Of a stretch of DNA of 64,000 nt, positions 20,736 to 31,834 are shown piece after piece (positions within the stretch are counted from its first letter, which is position 1; the number at the start of each line of letters is the position of its first letter). Under the pieces are notes generated by a model, which saw only the letters and a program-made list of their open reading frames with translations, was not told the origin of the DNA and did no database searches. The stretch covers positions 7,624,001 to 7,688,000 of the forward strand of contig CATNEN010000038.1 of the NCBI GenBank assembly GCA_950097015.1, written 5' to 3'. The translations under genes and the position numbers were made by a program. Source of the stretch: Macrostomum hystrix (Eukaryota; Platyhelminthes; Macrostomidae).

Positions 20736-21397
20736 AAAATTCACTTGATCGAATTTTTTCTAGTGTTCATAGTTTGATAGAGGTGAAGAATGGAAAATGA
20801 TATCATCCGGTTCTAATTCTTGCGGATAAATAATTTTCGTAAGACCGCATCAAAACAAATAGCTTAGTCTATCTAAATATAAGCTGCACCTAAATAAGTA
20901 ACCTTTAAAAAAATTTTAACTTATCATAACGCCTGATATTTTGATACAGAACTAATCTTAAAACCATGAATCTTGACGCAGATGACCTTGTGAGGTCGTC
21001 GTCATGTAACGTACCTACGAGTACAATACCCACCTACGCAGTCACGTTTTTAGTCTAGTGCAGACCCTGAGGGCTGAGGCTTAGTATTTCGTCATATATC
21101 TGTATGATTTTTTAAGTATAGATACTGCGTGTCCAATGATGCTTTGATTTTATAGAGAGAGGATAAGGATATTTAAAGCATTTGGCACATTGGGTTCAAA
21201 ATTTAAGTTTGAAAATTGGCACCCACACTGCCCCACATACAGCATAAAATTTATTTTATTGCTCAGTTCTTTATCCTTATCTAATTATCCTAATCTAAGT
21301 CCTATTTATTTATTGTATCATATTTTACTATTTTTATGATAGATATTGCATTTCATTCCTGTTTTACTTGTGGCTTTTTATAGTAATATATATTTAT
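20736..21397. other. AT-rich DNA, no feature seen
   Basis: No exon, RNA gene or repeat array recognised between the retroelement fragment and the inverted-repeat transposon. Confidence 0.4.
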
Positions 21398-21886
21398 ATA
21401 CACATGGTCCCAGGTCATTTCGGTGACAAGAAATTTCGGTGACAGTCATTTCGGTGACACAATTGGTCAGATTGGTGACAACTATTTTTGCACCTAAATA
21501 TGCTAAAAAACTGCCTTCCATTTTAACTATGCACACATATAAAATATTAATTAAATAATGCTAAAAGTATTAATAAGAAGCTGCATCGCTATGTTAAAGT
21601 CTGGGTTTTACTTTAAATGAGTTAAATTATTAAATTATTTAATGAGTAGGCCCTAGTCAATAGTTTCAATAGTTATTCGTTCCTAATTAAATGTGTATAA
21701 TAAACATTTTTCAAGTTTTGGATTGACAAGGCGAGTGCAGGCTTTAAGCAGCTGCTGGATCGTGGAAGGCTGTTTTCTTAGCATATTTAGGTGCAAAAAT
21801 AGTTGTCACCGAACTGACCAATTCTGTCACCGAAATGACTGTCACCGAAATGTCTTGTCACCGAAATGACCTGGGACCATACACAT
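21398..21886. mobile_element. Non-autonomous DNA transposon (MITE) with 115-bp terminal inverted repeats and 8-bp TSD
   Basis: The element spans 21406-21878 (473 bp). It starts GGTCCCAGGTCATTTCGGTG and ends with the reverse complement. Terminal inverted repeats run about 21406-21520 and 21764-21878 with only a few mismatches. Each arm begins with several copies of TTTCGGTGACA and continues into ACTATTTTTGCACCTAAATA. The 8-bp ATACACAT at 21398-21405 and 21879-21886 is a perfect target-site duplication. The central 240 bp is AT-rich and non-coding. An 8-bp TSD fits hAT or some Mutator-like elements; long arms with subterminal repeats favour the latter, but no transposase is present to decide. 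Confidence 0.9.
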
Positions 21887-23860
21887 TACAGTTATATTAG
21901 GCTAGTATTAGATTTTTATAGTGTACACAATGCAATGAAATAGCCACCCACTGTGTCTATCAGTTTTCACCATTGCATTAGTTTTTCTGTCAGAAGTAAA
22001 ATCAGGATTTCAAAAATGTATGCTGATATGACAACTATTGCTCTATGCCAATACAATAGTAGGCAGCTAGGCTTATTATACTTATGCTTTAAAGCTGACT
22101 ATATCTTTGCCAATATGCCAAAGTCTGTGCATATGCCTATGAAAGGAATAACAAAAGAAGAATACAATAGTTTTGTATTGAAATGTGAAATCTAGTTATT
22201 TAAATATTGTATATAATATTTTTTGTTGTTTGAATTAACATACCCTACACACACAAAAAATTACTTCTTGAAATTATTAGGATGCCAAATAGCTGCCAAA
22301 TGCTAAATGACAGTTAAACTATATGCTTAAATCAGCTATGCCAATACACTTTACCAAAGAAATATTATTATGCAGTTATATGAACCATTTTATCCCCAAT
22401 TCACGCTAGAAATTTCTGGTATGTTCTATGCAAAATGCACTGTGTCATAAGTGATAACAATACATAGTTCAACTCCCTATTGGAGCCAATAGGGGTTTTT
22501 GCAGACAGTGTCCGGCACACTTGTGAAAAATTGCCTATGCGGCTGCCTGCGCAGAAAGAAATTTCTGTCTGCGCTGCCGCGTCTTGTGTGCATAAAGTTG
22601 TCAAAGTATGTATGAGTAGATGTATAACAAACAGTGTGCCCTTGTGCCCCTACACTAATGTTTTGTATTCTTTATAGATTTATATTTTGTAATACATTTA
22701 CATGTACAAGTACATGTAGATGTGATGCTAGTAGTAAATGCCAGTGCCTCTGTACTCGCACCTTGTGTGTTTAAATATATGTACATTACAACACATAAAA
22801 TACATTTAAATGTACATGTAGGTGCACATGGTATAGCAGTGTCCACCTGTGCCGTACATCCACACTATTGTTCGTTTAGGTATACATTTACATATTAAAA
22901 TAAACTTACATGTACATGTATGTAGGTACGATTCTAGCCTGGCACAGTTACAGAAATTTTTTGATGGAGGGGCGCACATTTATTTGCAAACATGACTACA
23001 TGCTCTGCAGTGCCTGAGTGCAAAAAGACAACCTTAGCTGTTGTAATTATAGACATACACTATGGAGATAAAAAAGGTCATTTGGTATATGCTTCCATTT
23101 TGCAAAATCACCACATAGCTATTCTATGTTTAGAAATACACTACAGAGATAAAACAGGTCTTTTTTGCAAAATCAATCACTACGTTGAGTCAGACTGAAG
23201 ATATATAGCAATTGCACATTTGTGTTCTTTTTCTTGAAACCAACTGCGCGCCTAGCAGGAGTGTCCGCAGCTTTTTTAAATTCCCTCCATTAGGGGTTAA
23301 ACTGTATATCATAAAAATCAAATTAATTTGGTTGTTTTGCTGCACTAGACACAAAACATCTTGGTCTTTTTTGGCACCTAGGGTCCAAATTCATGTTATC
23401 AAAGAAAGTTTTATGGCCTTAATATTTTTCAAATAATCCATCTAATCATCTCAGTCTTTTGTTAGCTTCCTATGTTCCATTTCCTTAGTAGCTATCAGGT
23501 ACTAAAGAATGTTATCCTCCAACAGTATCATAATTACAACAATCTGCTGAGCTTGTCACTTTTGAGATAAAAGCATGTAGAAGGTAGTTTCAAAATAGTT
23601 GGCATGCGACCATGTGATAAGTATAACAAGTACTCCATTTTAGCTACCCATTTCATTCTGCTGTAAAATAATATAGAAAGAATATGCCTAAACAGTAGCC
23701 TTAAAGCTTTTGTCACAGCTGTATCTGATGCAGAGTTTGCACTCCTTTTGTTTAATTTACCTAGACCAATGGAATCACTTTTGTAGTCTTTAGATCCACA
23801 CACTGATATATTATATTACCCAGTTTTACTTGCCAAGTAACCCTTAGATTCAATCTGAAT
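21887..23860. other. AT-rich intergenic DNA, no gene seen
   Basis: Several short open frames (21953-22195, 22480-22677, 22992-23198) have no recognisable domain. About 22680-22930 is rich in ACATGTACATGT-like palindromic words. About 23040-23170 contains a rough internal duplication (ACACTAT/CAGAGATAAAA..GGTC twice). Confidence 0.4.
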
Positions 23861-23864
23861 CTAG

Positions 23865-24235
23865 ACCAGTCACTCAGCAGACCCCTAGATTGACCTGTCA
23901 CTCAGCAGATCCTAGATTGACCTGTCACTTAGCAGATCCCTAGATTGTCCTGTCACTCAGCAGATCCCTAGATTGTCCTGTCACTCAGCAGACCCCTAGA
24001 TTGACCTGTCACTCAGCAGACCCCTAGATTGACCTGTCACTCAGCAGACCCCTAGATTGACCTGTCACTCAGCAGACCCCTAGATTGACCTGTCACTCAG
24101 CAGACCCCTAGATTGACCTGTCACTCCGCAGATCCCTAGATTGACATGTCACTCAGCAGATCCCTAGATTGTCCTGTCACTCAGCAGACCCCTAGATTGA
24201 CCTGTCACTCCGCAGATCCCTAGATTGACATGTCA
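23865..24235 (+). repeat. 28-bp minisatellite
   Basis: About 13 copies of CTAGATTGACCTGTCACTCA plus GCAGACCC (28-bp period measured 24001-24029). Variants TTGTCC, TTGACA and CCGCAG are shared between non-adjacent copies, indicating block duplication within the array. Confidence 0.95.
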
Positions 24236-24239
24236 CACT

Positions 24240-24856
24240 TTTCGAATCCAAAATAGGTTAAAATGTCATTACAAAGCTTTGTTCCCAAGCGGAACTTTTA
24301 TATGTGCTAGTTTTAAGATTGAAATTTACCGCCTTTACATCACCTGATGACAGCTGTGACATTTAGCCAATTCAGAAGAAATATTTTTACCAAGCTATTT
24401 GTGCTAGCTATTACTGACTAAGCCGCAATTGTTTAACATTACAAGGCCATAATACTCGTACTTCGAAAGAAGCAGCTGTCGCCATAATCTAAGGAACAGC
24501 GAACCATACTTTGTTTTGTAAGATCAGCAAGCATTGCTAGTTTCTTATTGTCTTGCTTAGCACGCGTGCCTAACATTTAGTCTGGTAAATTATAAACAGG
24601 GGACTATTATAAAGTTCTGCTTTGGCTACAGTAGCAAACCAGTTTTTTGTCTCTGGGATACAGTTTTCTAGACTTTAACCCGCAGCCACTACTAGCCTTG
24701 ACAATAATCTGCCCTGCTAATATAGAAATACAGCACTAAGTAACTTGAATAGCAAATAAAGTAACATGCTTGCTGCTAAACTTCAGACCTCTCTTTGCCG
24801 CAAAGCAACAAGAAACAGGCTCTAAGAAATTGTGCTTTAAAAAAGTATTCTTCACA
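24240..24856 (+). other. 5' flank of the SLC17 gene
   Basis: No exon or repeat is evident. The frame of exon 1 is open back to 24770, so an upstream start there is formally possible, but the ATG at 24857 gives the better family-like N-terminus. Confidence 0.4.
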
Positions 24857-27800
24857 ATGCCCAGCTCCTTGGAGTCACTAGAGCGGAAAGCTCCGCTATG
24901 GCTGTCACAGCGTGTCCTCACAGCTGTTGTAGTCTTCTTTGGCACCCTGATTCTGTACGCTTTGCGCGTCAACATGAGCATCGCCCTAGTCTGCATGGTC
25001 AAGCCTTATAACGATTCGGCTTCGGATACGTTGCTAAGCAACACTAGCCAGCCGCAGTGCGGCACCAGCTTCTCCGTTGGTGGCGACAACTCCACCGGCT
25101 CCGATGCCGGATCGGAAAAGATAGGCGAATTCGATTGGGATCGGACTGTACAGGGCCAGATTCTGAGCAGCTTCTTCTTTGGCTACCTGTTTCTGCAGAT
25201 CCCAGCCGGCCTGTTGGCCCAGCTGTTCGGTCCGAAGATGGTCATCGCTGTGCTCACCGGCCTGGCTTCGGTTAGTTTATTTGAGCACGACTGTTACAGA
25301 TGTTGCTTAACAGTAGGACGACGACCGCGGGTGGTATTTGAATGGGTGCCAGAATCGGTTGGGTTAGACATTTATGTGGGCGTGGCGGCCTCCTCAGTCC
25401 GTGTACTTTTACGGCCTTTGAAAGCGCAGTTCGGGCTGTGTTACTGGCTGAAAATCTATCTGCGAGTTTACGCCTGAGATCTAAATGATGGGAACTGCAT
25501 TATTGCCAGGTGTGCACTCTGCTGCTGCCAGCGGCCGCTCGCATCGACTGGCGCCTGTTTGTCGGCCTTCGAATCCTCATCGGCCTGGGGTCGGGCGTGA
25601 TGTTCCCCGGCCTGCACCAGCTGTGGGCCGGCTGGGCCCCGCCCATGGAACGGTCCAAGCTGGTCGGCTTCAGCTACGCCGGCGCCCAGATCGGCACAAT
25701 CATCACCCTGCCGCTGTCCTCCCTGCTGTGCCGCTCAGTCAGCTGGGATTCCATCTTCTACGTGTTCGGCAGTCTGGGCTGCTGCTGGGTGGTCCTGTGG
25801 CTGGCTCTGGTGCACAATTCGCCCGAGGCGCATCCGAGGATAACGCAGGTAGTTATTCGCTTAAATTAATGCGCTTTTACTATTAACGGTTCTTTATAAA
25901 AAAACTATTATAGGGCCAGTTCAGAAAATAATCGAAATTGAAATATTATAGACTTATCGATACTAACGATATCAAAAGTAACGATGCTCCATAGTTATGT
26001 ATTATTGCCAGCGTTACTTCTTTTTAGCAACAAAGCTTAACAAGTATTAAGAGTCTCAAATATTAACAATCTATTGACGTAAATATTAACGAAGCTTCAA
26101 AGAAACGCAGCTTCACAAAAATATACGGTGCTTCTGTAATATTAACGAATCTTCTCTAAAATTAACAGAGCTTCTTTAATATTAACGGAGCTTCACTAAT
26201 ATTAACGGAGCTTTTCTTATATTAACGGAGTTTCTCTAATATTAACGGAGCTTCACTTATATTAACGGAGCTTCTCTTATATTAACGGAGCTTCTCTAAT
26301 ATTAACGGAGCTTTTCTTATATTAACGGAGCTTCACTAATATTAACGGAGCTTTTATTATATTAACGGAGCTTCTCTTATATTCACGGAGCTTCTCTAAT
26401 ATTAACGGAGCTTCTCTAATATTCACGGAGCTTCACTAATATTAACGGAGCTTCACTTATATTAACGGAGCTTCTCTTATATTAACGGAGCTTCTCTTAT
26501 ATTAACCGAGCTTCACTAATATTAACGGAGCTTCACTGATATTAACGGGGCTTCTCTTATATTAACGGAGCTTCACTAATATTAACGGAGCTTTTCTTAT
26601 ATTAACGGAGTTTCTCTAATATTAACGGAGCTTCACTTATATTAACGGAGCTTCTCTTATATTAACGGAGCTTCTCTTATATTAACGGAGCTTCTCTAAT
26701 ATTAACGGAGCTTCACTAATATTAACGGAGCTTCACTAATATTAACGGAGCTTCACTAATATTAACGGAGCTTCACTTATATTAACGGAGCTTCTCTTAT
26801 ATTAACGGAGCTTCTCTTATATTAACGGAGCTTCTCTAATATTAACGGAGCTTCACTAATATTAACGGAGCTTCACTAATATTAACGGAGCTTCACTAAT
26901 ATTAACGGAGCTTCACTAATATTAACGGAGCTTCACTTATATTAACGGAGCTTCTCTTATATTAACGGAGCTTCTCTTATATTAACGGAGCTTCTCTAAT
27001 ATTAACGGAGCTTCACTAAAATTAACGGAGCTTCTCTAATATTAACGGAGCTTCACTAATATTAACGGAGCTTTTCTTATATTAACGGAGCTTCTCTTAT
27101 ATTAACGGAGCTTCTCTTATATTAACCGAGCTTCACTAATATTAACGGAGCTTCACTGATATTAACGGGGCTTCTCTTATATTAACGGAGCTTCACTAAT
27201 ATTAACGGAGCTTTTCTTATATTAACGGAGTTTCTCTAATATTAACGGAGCTTCACTTATATTAACGGAGCTTCTCTTATATTAACGGAGCTTCTCTTAT
27301 ATTAACGGAGCTTCTCTAATATTAACGGAGCTTCACTAATATTAACGGAGCTTCACTAATATTAACGGAGCTTCACTAATATTAACGGAGCTTCACTTAT
27401 ATTAACGGAGCTTCTCTTATATTAACGGAGCTTCTCTTATATTAACGGAGCTTCTCTAATATTAACGGAGCTTCACTAATATTAACGGAGCTTCACTAAT
27501 ATTAACGGAGCTTCACTAATATTAACGGAGCTTCACTAATATTAACGGAGCTTCACTTATATTAACGGAGCTTCTCTTATATTAACGGAGCTTCTCTTAT
27601 ATTAACGGAGCTTCTCTAATATTAACGGAGCTTCACTAAAATTAACGGAGCTTCTCTAATATTAACGGAGCTTCACTAATATTAACGGAGCTTTTCTTAT
27701 ATTAACGGAGCTTCACTAATATTAACGGAGCTTCTCTAATATTAACGGAGCTTCACTAATATTAACGGAGCTTTTCTTATATTAACGGAGCTTCTCTAAT

Positions 27801-30619
27801 ATTCACGGAGCTTTTCTTATATTAACGGAGCTTCTCTTATATTAACGGAGCTTCTCTTATATTAACGGAGCTTCTCTTATATTAACCGAGCTTCACTAAT
27901 ATTAACGGAGCTTCACTGATATTAACGGGGCTTCTCTTATATTAACGGAGCTTCACTAATATTAACGGAGCTTTTCTTATATTAACGGAGTTTCTCTAAT
28001 ATTAACGGAGCTTCACTTATATTAACGGAGCTTCTCTTATATTAACGGAGCTTCTCTTATATTAACGGAGCTTCACTAATATTAACGGAGCTTCTCTAAT
28101 ATTAACGGAGCTTCACTAATATTAACGGAGCTTTTCTTATATTAACGGAGCTTCTCTAATATTCACGGAGCTTTTCTTATATTAACGGAGCTTCTCTAAT
28201 ATTAACAGAGCTTCACTAATATTAACAGAGCTTCACTAATAATAACGGAGCTTGACTAACATTAACGAATCTTCTCTAAAATTAACGGAGCTTCTCTAAA
28301 ATTAACGGAGCTTATTTAATATTAACGGAGCTTCTCTAATATTCACGGAGCTTCTCTAATATTAACGGAGCTTCTTTAATATTAACGGAGCTTCTTTAAT
28401 ATTAACGGAGCTTCACTAATATTAACGGAGCTTCTCTTATATTAACGGAGCTTCACTAATATTAACGGAGCTTTTCTTATATTAACGGAGCTTCTCTAAT
28501 ATTCACGGAGCTTTTCTTATATTAACGGAGCTTCTCTAATATTAACAGAGCTTCACTAATATTAACAGAGCTTCACTAATAATAACGGAGCTTGACTAAC
28601 ATTAACGAATCTTCTCTAAAATTAACGGAGCTTCTCTAAAATTAACGGAGCTTATTTAATATTAACGGAGCTTCTCTAATATTCACGGAGCTTCTCTAAT
28701 ATTAACGGAGCTTCTTTAATATTAACGGAGCTTCTTTAATATTAACGGAGCTTCACTAATATTAACGGAGCTTCTCTTATATTAACGGAGCTTCTCTAAT
28801 ATTAACGGAGCTTCACTAATATTAACGGAGCTTCTCTAATATTAACGGAGCTTCACTAATATTAACGGAGCTTGACTAACATTAACGAATCTTCTCTAAA
28901 ATTAACGGAGCTTCTCTAAAATTAACGGAGCTTCTTTAATATTAACGGAGCTTCACTAATATTAACGGAGCTTCACTAATATTAACGGGGCTTCTCTAAT
29001 ATTAACAGAGCTTCACTCATCTGTGCGATGTCTCTGTGCCTAGTGAGCCTATTGAATTAACCTCGCTCTAGCGCGCCTTCGATACCTTCTACAGGCTGAG
29101 AAGCGCTTCATTCAGCACGCACTGCAGGGCCAGGTGGCTGCCTCAGGTGAGCACAGCCTCAGGCTGCCTGTACTCTCCGTGCTCACCAGCCTGCCCTTCT
29201 GGGCCATCGTAGTGGCCAATGTCACCTACGACTATGGCGGCTACACCTTCCTCACCAACTTGCCAACCTACTTCAAGGTAACTGCGACATCTATTACTTT
29301 TTATTTGTTTGTCTGGCATTTAGAACTGTATTGACACCCCCCTGAAGGACTGCTGAGGTATTTTTAGTCTTCTGAAGGACTCCTGAAGTATTCTAAGCCT
29401 ACTCAATAGATCCTGAGGTATTTTTGTAGCCAACTGAAAATGACCTGAGTTATTATTGGCCGTCAAGGTATGTCAGGAATGTCAAGGTATTTTTTAGCCT
29501 AGTGAAAGTGTCCTGAACTATTTATTTAGCCTACTGAAGGACATTGTCTTGTGCAGTTTTGAAAATCAGTTCTGATTATTTTCCTTTATCCTGACGCTAC
29601 CGAATCGCAATGATAAGCCTCGCCACCGCGCCACTCACCGCAGGACGTTTTCGGCTTCTCGCTGGTGGCCAACGGCTTCCTGTCGGCGCTGCCGTACATC
29701 GGCTTCTTCGTGTTCCAGTTCGTCGCTGCCTGGCTAGCAGACCTGGTGCAGGCCCGCGGCTGCCTGAGCACGCGGAACACTCGCAAGCTGATGTCAGTGC
29801 TGAGCATGGGTGTGCCCGGCAGCATTATCATCTTCCTAGGCTTCATCGACTGCAGCGTCTACGCTCTGGGCATCGCCCTGCTAGTCATCGGCATCACCTT
29901 CAAGGGCGCCGGCTACTCTGGCTTCCTTGTCAATCACGTTGACATTGCGCCCAGGTGGGTCACATTTAAATGATACTGGGGGTTTTTTCAGTTCGCAGTT
30001 GTTTCCAACCCTAGGAGCTTAAGCCTCATATAAGTTCACATATTCTGTTCATACAATCCACAGTTCCTAAAATCCAGAATTGTTAAAGTCAAATCCTTTG
30101 AATCCTAAATTCTACTGCCCAGTTATTTATATTCCTAAACCCTGTAGTCCCAGTTTCTTAAATTCCTAAAACGTAAAATCCCCAAGTCTTCAAATCCCCA
30201 ATTATTCGAATTCTCAAATCCCCAATGCCAACTGTTGCCGCAGGTACGCCGGCGTGTTGTTCGGCATCAGCAACACGGTGGCCGCGCTGACTGGCCTGAT
30301 CGCTCCGAATGTGGTGGCAGCCGTAGTCCGGACCGGCAGCCAGGCCGAGTGGCTGCGCGTGTTCCTGATCACAGCCGCTGTGTACTGGTTCGGCTCCATC
30401 TTCTACGCCGTGTTCGCCAAGGGCGAGCTGCAGCCCTGGGCCGCCGCCTCCGCCAACTGCTGCGGCGACCCGGAGGAGGCCGACGACGACAACGCTACGG
30501 CTGCCGATCTCGGCGGCGGTGTCAACGGAGGCGGAGCTGGCGACGGAGTCGGGGTGGCCCTTCTAAATAAGGAGGCAGCCAAGAATAAACTGCAGGACAC
30601 TGAGGACCACAAGGTTTAA
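24857..30619 (+). CDS. SLC17A5: SLC17 family organic anion transporter, sialin-like
   Basis: Five exons with consistent phase: 24857-25270, 25510-25848, 29095-29277, 29644-29954 and 30244-30619, giving 540 residues. SLC17 members are 12-helix MFS carriers; sialin exports sialic acid from lysosomes with protons, and relatives load acidic amino acids into vesicles. Visible features: helix 1 (VVVFFGTLILYALRVNMSIA), a glycosylatable luminal loop with several NxS/T sites, FGYLFLQIPAGLLAQLFGPK after the loop, GLGSGVMFPGLHQLWAGWAP, PPMERSKLVGFSYAGAQIGT, and the highly conserved NHVDIAPRYAGVLFGISNT split by the last intron. It ends FAKGELQPWA and an Ala/Gly/Asp-rich tail. The sialin-like C-terminal block favours SLC17A5, but the family has many invertebrate paralogues, so the substrate is uncertain. 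Intron 2 contains the largest satellite in the window. Confidence 0.9.
26115..29020 (+). repeat. 2.9-kb array of a 20-bp satellite with higher-order structure
   Basis: About 145 copies of ATTAACGGAGCTTCACTAAT, in phase throughout with almost no length change. The second half varies among CACTAAT, CTCTTAT, CTCTAAT and TTCTTAT. Rare variants recur at fixed offsets: GATATTAACGGGG near 26540, 27160 and 27920 (620 and 760 bp apart), and the run ACAGAG..ACAGAG..CTTGACTAAC near 28205 and 28545 (340 bp). Multi-unit blocks have thus been copied. It fills most of SLC17 intron 2; copies at the left edge (about 26050-26115) are degenerate. Confidence 0.97.
29278..29643 (+). other. SLC17 intron 3 with degenerate repeats
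   Basis: Contains several decayed units resembling CTGAAGGACTCCTGAGGTAT within 29335-29540. This may be an old minisatellite losing its periodicity. Confidence 0.55.
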
Positions 30620-30710
30620 GGTGTGTGGCTGAATTCCTAGAAACCAGTTTGGAGACATTGTTAAGCGGAATCGGAGTTTAAATGGGTCCAAAATAGCGCG
30701 ATTGTTTTAC

Positions 30711-30716
30711 AATAAA
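30711..30716 (+). terminator. Polyadenylation signal for SLC17 gene
   Basis: AATAAA 92 nt after the stop codon at 30617-30619, a typical distance for a short 3' UTR. Confidence 0.6.
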
Positions 30717-30747
30717 GCCTTCTTCTCATTTAGCGCCGCTCTTATAT

Positions 30748-31045
30748 CCACAGTTTGAGCAGTCTCACAATCCTTCCAAAATCCTTAGTTTGAGCAGTCT
30801 CACAATCCTTCCAAAATCCTTAGTTTGAGTAGTCTCACAACTCTCCTAAAATCCTCAGTTTGAGCAGCCTCACAATCCTTCCAAAATCCTTAGTTTGAGC
30901 AGTCTTAGAACCCTTCCAAAATCCTCAGTTTGAGCAGTCTCACAATCCTTCTAAAATCCCCAGTTTCAGCAGTATCACAAACCTTCCAAAATCCTCAGTT
31001 TGAGCAGTCTCACAAGGCTCCAAAAACCTGAGTTTAAGCAGTCTA
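30748..31045 (+). repeat. 35-bp minisatellite downstream of SLC17
   Basis: About eight copies of AGTTTGAGCAGTCTCACAAT plus CCTTCCAAAATCCTT (35-bp period measured 30752-30787). It starts about 30 bp past the polyadenylation signal. Confidence 0.95.
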
Positions 31046-31049
31046 ACAT

Positions 31050-31830
31050 CTCTGTTGTGTTACTGGCTTACTGCCTTAAGTTACATTTATTTTAATAACT
31101 AAGTTAGTTAAGAATGTTTTGTCGTGTCAAATATTAGTTTTTTGTCAGTGTCTTCCTGCTGTTTTGTGAAGTTAACAATGAATTTATTGCTAAACAATTA
31201 TTAATATAGGTGTTTGTCGCATTGTGTGTACCCGATAATAGACTATCTAGTCAAATTGCTGGTCTAGTTTTTTATCGTCTAGCTGGAAAATAAAAACAAT
31301 GACAAAAACACCAAAATATTTTCACTACTCTACTGGCTAGTAGGAGAGCTAGAATCGTGCCCCATTTTTTGTTTGGCCGCTTAGGCCATTTGTCCTGCTA
31401 GCTTTTGCTTATTGATATTGGCATCGATTTTTTATAGCTCGACAGCTACTCCCAATGCAACTAATTTTTTATTGCACTGACCAGCTCGGCGAGCTTGCTG
31501 TGCACTTTTATTGTAATGCGACTTTCTATTTAACCTTTTTGGAGAAACTTTCTGCTATTATTTCTGCGCGTTGCGTTTTGTTTTGTTTTTTAGCAGCCAA
31601 AGCAGACTCACTGCCTACGCCCTGGTGGATATTTTAATTGCGCAGCTGAAGCAGCTGTTCCTGTCCTTGCCTGAGTGCTTTTTTGTCGTTTTCAGGCCCG
31701 CTTTTATTAGGGTTTTAAGAGGCCGTTCAGAGTTCACTTGTTCCTTATCAAATCAAACTTTGCATGGCATATATTTAGATGATTGTGCTGATGATCAATG
31801 TCTAGCTTTGCACTTTTCATGGTATACAGA
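31050..31830. other. AT-rich DNA, no gene seen
   Basis: No exon or known repeat recognised between two minisatellites. The frame at 31571-31897 runs into the next array and is not supported. Confidence 0.4.
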
Positions 31831-31834
31831 GACT

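Noticed and set aside
22992-23198. Small frame starting MTTCSAVPEC, faintly like a THAP zinc finger
   Set aside because: Lacks the rest of the THAP pattern and lies in AT-rich DNA with internal duplications.
25271-25477. Continuation of SLC17 exon 1 into intron 1
   Set aside because: The translation loses all SLC17 similarity after the GTTAGT donor, and exon 2 at 25510 restores it in frame.
24857-29020. CRISPR-like regular arrays
   Set aside because: All arrays are head-to-tail without unique spacers, in a eukaryotic genome with introns.
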